Of a stretch of DNA of 64,000 nt, positions 53,258 through 61,932 are shown in pieces. The position numbers were made by a program, and so were the translations under genes. Source of the stretch: Cellulophaga sp. RHA19 (GTDB lineage: Bacteria; Bacteroidota; Bacteroidia; Flavobacteriales; Flavobacteriaceae). Position 1 is the stretch's first letter; each line of letters begins with the position of its first letter. Below the pieces are notes generated by a model, which saw only the letters and a list, made by a program, of their open reading frames with translations, was not told the DNA's origin and did not search any database. Location of the stretch: positions 3,417,001 to 3,481,000 of the forward strand of contig NZ_PHUL01000001.1 in assembly GCF_002813425.1 (NCBI RefSeq). Direction: 5' to 3'.

Positions 53258-53873
53258 AACTTTTAATTTAATTCGGTTTTTTTGGTCGATTTTTAATGTA
53301 ATATTTAAAAAGGGCTACCCACTAAAAAATAGCCCTTTAAACAACATTCTTTCATTTTTTATTGATTGACTAATTCAAAAATTTATACTAAAAAACAAAG
53401 CATAAAGAAAGGTGCTGTTATAGATATACTTTACTACAAAATAATAAAGCTTTATTTTTTTATTATTGATATTGTACTATATATTATTAAGACGATTAAT
53501 TTTTAATTAACCCTTACTTATGTAATGTTAATTTTATTTTTATGTTATTTTTTTAATCAAAATCAGAAAAATTAAAGTTCTTTATTTTTTAAAAAAAGTA
53601 GTGTAATTACTTTACTAAAACAGAGAAAACAAGCCTTAACAGAGAAGCACTTTACAGTCGTAATATGTTAACTAAGTAAAAACAAATGTTCATTTTAATT
53701 TCTTCAACTACATCTATTCAATTAAAAAAAAGTATCATAAATAAGCTTACGCATACAAAAGCCTAGTATTCACAACATTAATACACTGTTCGGTATTTTT
53801 CAATATAAATTAGCTATTTAAATTGAATAACTTTTTTAACCAAACCATTAGTTTATTCATAAGAAACTTTTTT
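53258..53873. other. Intergenic region between divergent genes, 616 bp
   Basis: Very AT-rich. Contains the hairpin at 53309-53338 in the leader of the aminotransferase-fold gene and an AATAAAGCTTTATT palindrome near 53445. No gene, no known riboswitch and no exact TAnnTTTG box recognised for the adhesin operon. Confidence 0.55.
53305..53338 (-). terminator. Terminator-like hairpin in the leader of the aminotransferase-fold gene
   Basis: Perfect 9-bp stem AAAGGGCTA (53309-53317) with TAGCCCTTT (53330-53338), followed by TTTAAATATT on the minus strand. It lies about 50 bp before the start codon with no minus-strand gene upstream, so it could be an attenuator rather than a plain terminator. Confidence 0.5.
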
Positions 53874-56800
53874 ATGATAAAATTGAATCTAATATTATCT
53901 CTCACAAACAGAATAAAATTTGCCAAACTATTCACGCTTTTTATTTTCTTATTTGTGTCTCAATTATTTTTTGCGCAAACCTCTGGCGTATGGTCAGATG
54001 CTGGTGGGGGAAAATGGACATCTATAAGCTCAGATGGTTTAGTTAGAATTGAGGTAACCGTTACTGGCTACGTAGATATTCTTGGCGGTGATACTATGCT
54101 TTGTTCTCCTGATGCTTTTAGTGACCCAACTATTACGGGAACTCCTTCTCTTGCATTAGACATTGATGGCAGTAATGGTACTATCTCATTTGAGTTTTAT
54201 GACACCAGAACAAATGCATTAGCAGATATACAAAACCCTATTTTACACGTTGATAAAGTTGGAGCAACTGGTGGAATATTTACTAATACTACAGGTGTTT
54301 TCTATTTACAAGACGGATACACTTGGAATGAACTAAGCGCTACTGATAGATTAGAAACTGACTCTGTTTTTTTTAGAGGAGAAAATTTATTTGAAATATT
54401 AGGAGGAACTGGTGAATGCGCTAATACCGCTGGAGGTAGTTTACAAATAACAGATTTATTAAACACAATAAATATTAATACAAGTTTAGAAAAAAACCCT
54501 ACTCTAGTAATACCCGCACCTGACAGAGACGAAGTAGAATTTGCTTTTTCTAACCTGGTAATAAACCCTTGTACTTCTGGAGCTATAATTGGTACACCTA
54601 CAGAGAACGACACAGATGGTGATGGTATAAATAATAGTTGCGATTTAGATGATGATAACGATGGTATTTTAGACACAGAAGAAGGTATTTGTACTCCTGT
54701 ACAGTCTGGTTCTTGGACAATTGCTGGCACTACTGCTTCTTTTGACTATGGTAACGGAGTTATTGCTAATGTTACTACTACAAACTCTACCAACTTTGTA
54801 AGCGGTAATTTTACTAGTCCAGCTCCAAATTTCTGGACAGAAGATTTACAAGGAGATACTTCTCTTGCTGCAACCTATGATAACGGAGTAACAGTTACAG
54901 TTGAATTTGTAGATGCTGCCAACAATCCTGTTTTTGTAGATAAACCTACGCTCCATTTAGACCGTATTGGTGGTGACGATGGCACCGATCAGACCTCAGC
55001 AGAGATAAGCCTTTTAAACGGTTTAACGTGGTCAGAACTTGCTGGTACATTCGATTTTGTTTCTACTGCAACCACAGTAAAAGATGGCGGTACTGGTTTA
55101 CCATCAGACGGATATAGTCCAGAAAGTTCTTTAAAAGATAGTGATGGTTCTGCTGCTGGTACGTTACAAATTAATCAAAGGGTATCTACTTTTACATTGC
55201 AATTGGCACAGACATCTTCTACAGGAGCTGAGGATGAAATAGAACTTATACTTTTTGCTTGTAAAGACAGAGATTCTGATAACGACGGAATTCCAGATTT
55301 ATTGGATTTAGATTCTGATAACGATGGTATTTTTGATGTTATTGAAGCCGGACATAAACAACCGCATACAAACGGAATTCTAGGAACAACAGTTAGTGAT
55401 GATGGTATTTTTGATGCCTTGCAAACTAGTAGTGGTGTTAATAGCGGTAGTGTAGATTATACAATTACCGACTCAGAAGCTACACCAAATGGCACTCCAG
55501 ATTATTTAGAGCTAGATGCTGATGGTGATGGTTGTAATGACGTTTTAGAAGCAGGATTTACAGATCAAAATAACGACGGAATACTTGGTAATTTACCAAC
55601 AGTTACTGCAGCTAATGGTACTGTTATTAGTGGTATGGTTGTAGACGGTTATACCACGCCTACCAATACAGATAGTGGTTCTGGAAATACTGACTTTGAT
55701 TTTCAACAGGTAGGACAAGCGCCAACTATAATTAATACAGCAAACCAACCACAAGATATTTTAACCAATGGCACTAACCCAGAAAATTTTGTAGTTACTG
55801 CAACTGGCGAAGCTTTAGCTTATAAATGGCAAGTAGACCGTTTAGATGGTAATGGTTTTGTAGATATAAATGATGCCAACACTGTAGATATTTATACAGG
55901 AAGCACAACTAGCACTCTTACATTAACAGGAATAACAGCTAGTTATGATGGTTTTTTATATCAGGTTATTATTAATGATGAAACTTTTTCTTGTGCCACT
56001 CTTACTTCTAATAGTGCCACAATTATTTTTGATGATACACCACCAGATGCCCCTATAGTTGTAATTACTGAAGACGTAAATAATGATGGTTTTTTAAATA
56101 CAAGCGAATCTGTTGGAGATGTTGATGTTACTATTACATTACCTGCAAATGCCGCTGAGAATGATATTTTAACTGTAAACGGTACAAATCAAACATTAAC
56201 TGCTACAGATATTACAAACGGAGAAATACTTGTAACCTTTACTCCTCCTGCAGAAGATGGCTCTTTAACTGTGACTGCTACTATTACAGATCCTGTAGGT
56301 AATACAAGTAATCCTGGGGTAGATACTATCACTGTAAATACTGCTCCAACTTCTGCTCCTACAGTTGTAATTACTGAAGATATTAACGATGATACTATTA
56401 TAAACAGTACGGAATTGGTGGGAGATATTGATGTTACAATCACTTTACCTGCCGAAGCTGTAGAGAACGATATTTTAACCATAAATGGGACTAATCAGAC
56501 TTTAACAGCGGCCAACATTACAGCTGGTGTTGTAACTACAAGTTTTGTTAGTCCGGGTGAAGGTAATACAATTACTGTAACTGCATCAATAACTGATACT
56601 GCAGGAAATACAAGTACAAACGGAAGCGATTCTGCTACAATAGAAACTGTTGCTACATCTGCCCCTATAGTTGTTATTACTGAAGATGCCAATAATGATG
56701 CTATTATAAACAGCACAGAATTGGTGGGTGATATTGATGTTACCATTACGTTACCTGCTGAAGCTGTAGAGAACGACATTTTAACCATAAATGGTACTAA

Positions 56801-59800
56801 CCAAACTTTAACTGCTACAGATATTAGTACTGGTACTGTAACTACTAACTTTGTTAGTCCGGGTGAAGATAACACCATTACTGTTACAGCATCAATTACA
56901 GATGTCTCAGGAAATACGAGTCCAGAAGCTAGTGATTCTGCTAAAGTAAATACTACCTCAACTTCTGCTCCTACAGTTGTAATTACTGAAGATATTAATG
57001 ACGATGCTATTATAAACAGTACAGAATTAGTGGGTGATATTGATATTACTATTACATTACCTGCCGAAGCTGTTGCTGGAGATATTTTAACTATAAACGG
57101 TACTAACCAAACTTTAACAGCTACAGATATTACTGCTGGTACTATAACGACTAGTTTTGTTAGTCCGGGTGAAGGTAACACCATTACTGTGACTGCATCA
57201 ATTACTGATGCTGCAGGAAACACTAGTACAAACGGAAGCGATTCTGCTACAGTGGAAACTGTTGCTACATCGGCTCCTACAGTTGTAATTACTGAAGATG
57301 CTAATAATGATGGAATTATAGGTAATTCTGAGCTTTCTGGCAATATTGATGTTACCATTACTTTACCTGCTGAAGCTGTAGAGAACAATATTTTAACCAT
57401 AAATGGTACCAATCAAACTTTAACTGCCACAGATATTACTGCTGGTACTGTAACTACTAGCTTTGTTAGTCCGGGTGAAGGCAATACTATTACTGTGACT
57501 GCATCAATCATTGATACTGCAGGAAATAGAAGTCCAGAGGCTAGTGACTCTGCTATAATTGACACTACAGCAACTTCTGCTCCTTCAGTTGTAATTACTG
57601 AAGATATTAATAATGATGCTATTATAAACAGCACGGAATTAGTTGGTGATATTGATGTCATTATTACGTTACCTGCCGAAGCTGTAGAAAACGATATTTT
57701 AACCATAAACGGTACTAATCAGACTTTAACTGCTACAGATATTACTGCTGGTACTGTAACTACAAGTTTTGTTAGTCCGGGTGAAGGCAATACAATTACT
57801 GTTACTGCATCAATTACTGATGCTGCAGGAAACACTAGTACAAACGGAAGCGATTCTGCTACAATAGAAACTATTGCTACATCGGCTCCTACAGTTGTAA
57901 TTACTGAAGATGCTAATAATGATGGAATTATAGGTAATTCTGAGCTTTCTGGCAATATTGATGTAACCATTACTTTGCCTGCTGAAGCTGTAGAGAACAA
58001 TATTTTAACCATAAATGGTACAAACCAAACTTTAACTGCTACAGATATTACTGCTGGTACTGTAACTACTAGCTTTGTTAGTCCGGGTGAAGGCAATACT
58101 ATTACTGTGACTGCAACTGTTACAGATACCTCAGGAAATATAAGTCCAGAGGGTAGTGATTCTGCTGTAATTGACACTACAGCAACCGCTGCTCCTACAG
58201 TTGTAATTACTGAAGATATTAATGATGATGCTATTATAAACAGCACGGAATTAGTTGGTGATATTGATGTCACAATTACATTACCTGCCGAAGCTGTTGC
58301 TGGAGATATTTTAACCATAAACGGTACTAATCAGACTTTAACTGCATCAGATATTACTGCTGGTACTGTAACTACAAGTTTTACTAGTCCGGGTGAAGGC
58401 AATACAATTACTGTTACTGCATCAATTACTGATGCTGCAGGAAACACTAGTACAAACGGAAGCGATTCTGCTACAATAGATACCACTGCTCCTGTTCCTA
58501 CTTTAACTATTGATAACGTTACTGCAGACAATGTAGTAAATGCTAGTGAGGCAACATCAACCATAACTATCACGGGTACTGTTGGTGGCGATTTTAATAC
58601 TGGAGATCTTGTGACTCTTACGATAAATGGAAATTCGTATTTTAATGGTGTAGATGCATCTGGTAATTTTAGCATTCCAGTTAATGGTAGTGATCTTGCC
58701 GCAGATGCAGATTTCGTTATAAATGGCGAGGTAAATACCTTAGATTTGGCTGGTAATGTTGGTACTGCTACTAACAATAAACTTTATGATGTAGATACTA
58801 CTTTGCCTATACCCATTATTACAATAAATAATATTACGGCAGACAATACTATTAACACTACTGAAGCTACAACCACAATAACAGTAATTGGTAATGTTAG
58901 TGGAGACTTTTTAACCGGTGATGTGGTTACTTTAGTAGTAAACACTATATCATACACTAATACAGTAGATGCCTTAGGTAATTTTAGTATACCTATTACG
59001 GGTTCTGAACTTACTGCAGATGCAGATTTAACCATAAATGGTAGTGTTAACACAACAAGCACAGCAGGAAATACAGGTACAGGAACAACAAACAAAACAT
59101 ACAATGTAGATGTTACTGCTCCTACACCTACCCTAACAATAAATGATGTTACTACAGATAACATTATAAATGCCACAGAATCAACATCAAACATAACTAT
59201 TACAGGTAGTATTACAGGAGAATTTAATAACGGAGATACAGTTACGCTATTAATAAACGGTGTTTCTACTACAGGTACTGTTAATGCTTCCGGTATTTTT
59301 AGCATTACTGTTAATGGTGGAGACCTCCTTGCAGATGCAGATGTAACTATAAATGCTAGCTTGGCTACCACAGATACTGTTGGTAATAGCAATACAATTA
59401 ATGCAACAAAAATATATGCTTTAGATATTACTGCTCCTACACCAACAATTATTATTGATAATGTAACCGCTGACAATACCATTAATGCTATTGAAGCTTC
59501 TGGTAATATAACTGTAACTGGTACTGTTACCGGAGAATTTAACACTGGAGATACGGTTACACTTTTAATAAACGGTATATCTATTACTGGTACTGTTAGC
59601 AATACCGGAACGTTCAGTATAATAGTGTCTGGAAATAATTTAGCTTTAGATGCAGATACTACTATAAATGCTAGTTTAACTACTACAGACTCTGCAGGCA
59701 ATAACAATACAGTTGCTGCTACTAAACTATACAATGTACAAACTGCAACTATTGCTACACCAGTTATTAGTAGCATTAGTATTGATACAAATATTCCTGA

Positions 59801-60968
59801 TGATGCAATTACATCTGACAATACTCTGTCTATTTTTGGAACATCTGAACCAAACAGAATTATAGATATTTATATTGATGGTGTTATAATAGGTACTGCA
59901 ACTGCTAATGCTACAGGTAATTGGACTTTAGACCACACTGCAACTGTTTTACCAGATGGAAACTATGATATTACTGCAGTAGCAAGCGATACTTTTGGCA
60001 ACATTAGTTTTTCTTCTACAGTATATCCTATTGTTATAGATACCGTAACTCCTATTGTAAACGATGAAATAACAGATAACCTTACTCCTGTTATTACTGG
60101 TACTGGCAGTATAAATGAAACCTTGCTTATTAGTATAGATATTGATGCTGATGGTACACCTGAAGTTACTTATACAGTTATAACAGATGCTGCAGGTAAC
60201 TTTAGTTTAGATACAAACATGGTTAGTCCAAATAGTGGTGTTTTACCTAATTTAAGTTTCCCTAATACATTAGATATTACGGTTTCTGATACAGCAGGTA
60301 ATACTAATACAGCTGTTATTTTTATTACAGATGATTTTGATAATGATGGCTTAACAAATGATGATGAAGTTGCACTTGGTACAGACCCTAATGACGCAGA
60401 TACAGATGATGATGGCGTTACAGACGGACAAGAAGTTACTGATAATACAAATCCTTTGGACGATTGTGATTCTCTTAACGGCACTCCTTTAAACACGTCT
60501 GATTGTGATGCAGACGGCTTAACTAATGAAGAAGAAAATACAATAGGAACAGATCCTAACGATGCTGATACAGATAAAGATGGCATTTTGGATGGGCAAG
60601 AAGTTGTAGATAATACAGATCCTCTAGATGCTTGTGACTCTATTGGCGGTACACCTCCTTTAGGAGTTGCTTGTGATATAGAAATACAAAATGAAAACAT
60701 TACGCCTGGTACTGCAGATGGCACATTTGTAATAGTAAACATAGAAGCTTTTCCTGATAATACTGTAGAAATATTTAACAGATGGGGTGTAAAAGTATAC
60801 AGCACAAAATCTTATGATAACGCATCAAGAGCATTTACAGGTATTTCTAATGGTAGAGCCGTAGTTAAATCTAGTAGTACGTTACCTGCTGGTGTGTATT
60901 ATTACATAATTAACTATTTAAAAGATGGAGAAGCTAAAACTAAAAATGGCTATTTGTACCTAAATTAA
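53874..60968 (+). CDS. Giant repeat adhesin with type B T9SS sorting domain
   Basis: 2364 residues from the ATG at 53874 (a TTG at 53823 would add 17). Signal to ~35 (LFTLFIFLFVSQLFFAQ). Two related N-terminal beta domains (GVWSDAGGGKWTSISSDGLV and later SGSWTIAGTTASFDYGNGVI) alternate with thrombospondin type-3-like Asp repeats (DTDGDGINNSCDLDDDNDGI). Residues ~726-1535 are eight 102-residue Ig-like units (VVITEDINDDAIINSTEL) and ~1536-1956 four 105-residue units. Further Ig-like units, Asp-rich TSP3 repeats (~2150-2255) and a gliding-motility-type C-terminal domain (VEIFNRWGVKVYSTKSYDNA) end the protein. Secreted by the T9SS; likely surface adhesin resembling SprB-type proteins. Followed by its PorP/SprF partner 9 bp downstream. 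Confidence 0.9.
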   Translation: MIKLNLILSLTNRIKFAKLFTLFIFLFVSQLFFAQTSGVWSDAGGGKWTSISSDGLVRIEVTVTGYVDILGGDTMLCSPDAFSDPTITGTPSLALDIDGSNGTISFEFYDTRTNALADIQNPILHVDKVGATGGIFTNTTGVFYLQDGYTWNELSATDRLETDSVFFRGENLFEILGGTGECANTAGGSLQITDLLNTININTSLEKNPTLVIPAPDRDEVEFAFSNLVINPCTSGAIIGTPTENDTDGDGINNSCDLDDDNDGILDTEEGICTPVQSGSWTIAGTTASFDYGNGVIANVTTTNSTNFVSGNFTSPAPNFWTEDLQGDTSLAATYDNGVTVTVEFVDAANNPVFVDKPTLHLDRIGGDDGTDQTSAEISLLNGLTWSELAGTFDFVSTATTVKDGGTGLPSDGYSPESSLKDSDGSAAGTLQINQRVSTFTLQLAQTSSTGAEDEIELILFACKDRDSDNDGIPDLLDLDSDNDGIFDVIEAGHKQPHTNGILGTTVSDDGIFDALQTSSGVNSGSVDYTITDSEATPNGTPDYLELDADGDGCNDVLEAGFTDQNNDGILGNLPTVTAANGTVISGMVVDGYTTPTNTDSGSGNTDFDFQQVGQAPTIINTANQPQDILTNGTNPENFVVTATGEALAYKWQVDRLDGNGFVDINDANTVDIYTGSTTSTLTLTGITASYDGFLYQVIINDETFSCATLTSNSATIIFDDTPPDAPIVVITEDVNNDGFLNTSESVGDVDVTITLPANAAENDILTVNGTNQTLTATDITNGEILVTFTPPAEDGSLTVTATITDPVGNTSNPGVDTITVNTAPTSAPTVVITEDINDDTIINSTELVGDIDVTITLPAEAVENDILTINGTNQTLTAANITAGVVTTSFVSPGEGNTITVTASITDTAGNTSTNGSDSATIETVATSAPIVVITEDANNDAIINSTELVGDIDVTITLPAEAVENDILTINGTNQTLTATDISTGTVTTNFVSPGEDNTITVTASITDVSGNTSPEASDSAKVNTTSTSAPTVVITEDINDDAIINSTELVGDIDITITLPAEAVAGDILTINGTNQTLTATDITAGTITTSFVSPGEGNTITVTASITDAAGNTSTNGSDSATVETVATSAPTVVITEDANNDGIIGNSELSGNIDVTITLPAEAVENNILTINGTNQTLTATDITAGTVTTSFVSPGEGNTITVTASIIDTAGNRSPEASDSAIIDTTATSAPSVVITEDINNDAIINSTELVGDIDVIITLPAEAVENDILTINGTNQTLTATDITAGTVTTSFVSPGEGNTITVTASITDAAGNTSTNGSDSATIETIATSAPTVVITEDANNDGIIGNSELSGNIDVTITLPAEAVENNILTINGTNQTLTATDITAGTVTTSFVSPGEGNTITVTATVTDTSGNISPEGSDSAVIDTTATAAPTVVITEDINDDAIINSTELVGDIDVTITLPAEAVAGDILTINGTNQTLTASDITAGTVTTSFTSPGEGNTITVTASITDAAGNTSTNGSDSATIDTTAPVPTLTIDNVTADNVVNASEATSTITITGTVGGDFNTGDLVTLTINGNSYFNGVDASGNFSIPVNGSDLAADADFVINGEVNTLDLAGNVGTATNNKLYDVDTTLPIPIITINNITADNTINTTEATTTITVIGNVSGDFLTGDVVTLVVNTISYTNTVDALGNFSIPITGSELTADADLTINGSVNTTSTAGNTGTGTTNKTYNVDVTAPTPTLTINDVTTDNIINATESTSNITITGSITGEFNNGDTVTLLINGVSTTGTVNASGIFSITVNGGDLLADADVTINASLATTDTVGNSNTINATKIYALDITAPTPTIIIDNVTADNTINAIEASGNITVTGTVTGEFNTGDTVTLLINGISITGTVSNTGTFSIIVSGNNLALDADTTINASLTTTDSAGNNNTVAATKLYNVQTATIATPVISSISIDTNIPDDAITSDNTLSIFGTSEPNRIIDIYIDGVIIGTATANATGNWTLDHTATVLPDGNYDITAVASDTFGNISFSSTVYPIVIDTVTPIVNDEITDNLTPVITGTGSINETLLISIDIDADGTPEVTYTVITDAAGNFSLDTNMVSPNSGVLPNLSFPNTLDITVSDTAGNTNTAVIFITDDFDNDGLTNDDEVALGTDPNDADTDDDGVTDGQEVTDNTNPLDDCDSLNGTPLNTSDCDADGLTNEEENTIGTDPNDADTDKDGILDGQEVVDNTDPLDACDSIGGTPPLGVACDIEIQNENITPGTADGTFVIVNIEAFPDNTVEIFNRWGVKVYSTKSYDNASRAFTGISNGRAVVKSSSTLPAGVYYYIINYLKDGEAKTKNGYLYLN
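56049..58487 (+). repeat. Block A: eight tandem in-frame repeats of 306 bp
   Basis: Units start at 56049, 56355, 56661, 56967, 57273, 57579, 57885 and 58191; seven successive spacings are exactly 306 bp (102 codons) and the last unit is 9 bp shorter. Units at 57273 and 57885 are nearly identical, as are the ends of those at 56967, 57579 and 58191, showing a 612-bp two-unit duplication. Confidence 0.9.
58479..59738 (+). repeat. Block B: four tandem in-frame repeats of 315 bp
   Basis: Anchor positions 58479, 58794, 59109, 59424 and 59739 give a spacing of exactly 315 bp (105 codons). Each unit encodes a motif like TIDNVTADNVVNASEATSTI and a conserved GEFNTGDTVTLLINGVS-like stretch. More diverged from each other than the units of block A. 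Confidence 0.9.
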
Positions 60969-60977
60969 TTATAAAAA

Positions 60978-61931
60978 ATGATATCAATATATAAACATAA
61001 AAAACACGTATTTAGCCTTATTGGTGTACTGTTATTTGCTTTTGGAGTTAACGCTCAACAAGATGCGCAGTATACACAATATATGTACAATACAATTTCT
61101 ATAAATCCGGCTTATGCTGGCTCTAGAGGTGCGTTAAGTATAGCCGCATTACACCGCTCACAATGGGTTGGTTTAGATGGTGCGCCTGTTACACAAACTT
61201 TTAATATTCACGCTCCAGTTTCTGCAAAATCTGGCTTAGGATTATCTGTTGTTAATGATGAAATTGGTAACGGTACAAACCAAGACACTTACATAGATGC
61301 TTTGTATTCTTATACCATTAAAGCATCAGAAAAAGGAAAAATTTCCTTTGGATTAAAAGCTGGTGGTCATTTTTTAAATATAGATCACAACAAACTAAGA
61401 GCCAACAACCCTACAGTTGCTGTACCAGACAATGGTGTAGATAAGCAATTTTCTCCAAATTTTGGTGCGGGTATTTATTATCACGAAGATCGGTTTTATG
61501 CAGGTTTATCTGTTCCTAATTTTTTAAAGACCAAACATTTTGATGAATCTTCAACAAGCACATCATACATTGCAGAAGAGCAAGTAAACTGGTATTTAAT
61601 TACAGGTTATGTTTTTAATTTAAATTCTGATTTAAAAATGAAACCAGCCACATTACTTAAAACAACTTCTGGTGCACCGTTACAAGTAGATGTATCTACT
61701 ACGTTTTTGTACAAAGACAAATTTTCTATGGGTGTTGCTTACAGGTGGGATGCTGCCTTAAGTGCACTTATTGGCATACAAGCAACCCAACGCTTAATGC
61801 TTGGTTTGGCTTATGATAAGGAAACTACAGCTTTAGGAGGAACCAATTTTAATGATGGTTCTTTTGAGGTTTTCCTTAGATATGATTTTAAATCTAAGAT
61901 TAGAAATGCACTAACACCAAGATTCTTTTAA
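60978..61931 (+). CDS. PorP/SprF family T9SS membrane protein
   Basis: 317 residues. Signal VFSLIGVLLFAFGVNAQ, then the hallmark QDAQYTQYMYNTISINPAYA with GSRGALSIAALHRSQWVGLD; beta-barrel-like strands end FEVFLRYDFKSK. PorP/SprF-like outer membrane proteins are needed for secretion or surface anchoring of type B-CTD proteins and are usually encoded right after them, as here. 9 bp after the adhesin, 1 bp before the OmpA gene. Confidence 0.95.
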   Translation: MISIYKHKKHVFSLIGVLLFAFGVNAQQDAQYTQYMYNTISINPAYAGSRGALSIAALHRSQWVGLDGAPVTQTFNIHAPVSAKSGLGLSVVNDEIGNGTNQDTYIDALYSYTIKASEKGKISFGLKAGGHFLNIDHNKLRANNPTVAVPDNGVDKQFSPNFGAGIYYHEDRFYAGLSVPNFLKTKHFDESSTSTSYIAEEQVNWYLITGYVFNLNSDLKMKPATLLKTTSGAPLQVDVSTTFLYKDKFSMGVAYRWDAALSALIGIQATQRLMLGLAYDKETTALGGTNFNDGSFEVFLRYDFKSKIRNALTPRFF

Positions 61932-61932
61932 T

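Noticed and set aside
53340..53822. Riboswitch upstream of the aminotransferase-fold gene
   Set aside because: No known riboswitch core could be recognised; only AT-rich DNA and the simple hairpin are seen.
53823..53873. TTG start of the adhesin 17 codons upstream
   Set aside because: The ATG at 53874 gives a normal signal peptide.
56049..59738. CRISPR-like repeat array
   Set aside because: Units are 306 and 315 bp, contiguous and in frame within one coding sequence; no short repeats with unique spacers.
56189..59821. Long open frames on the minus strand opposite the adhesin repeats
   Set aside because: They exist because the 306- and 315-bp units are multiples of three and repeat the same open antisense frame; composition is Val/Ser/Ile-rich without protein-like character.
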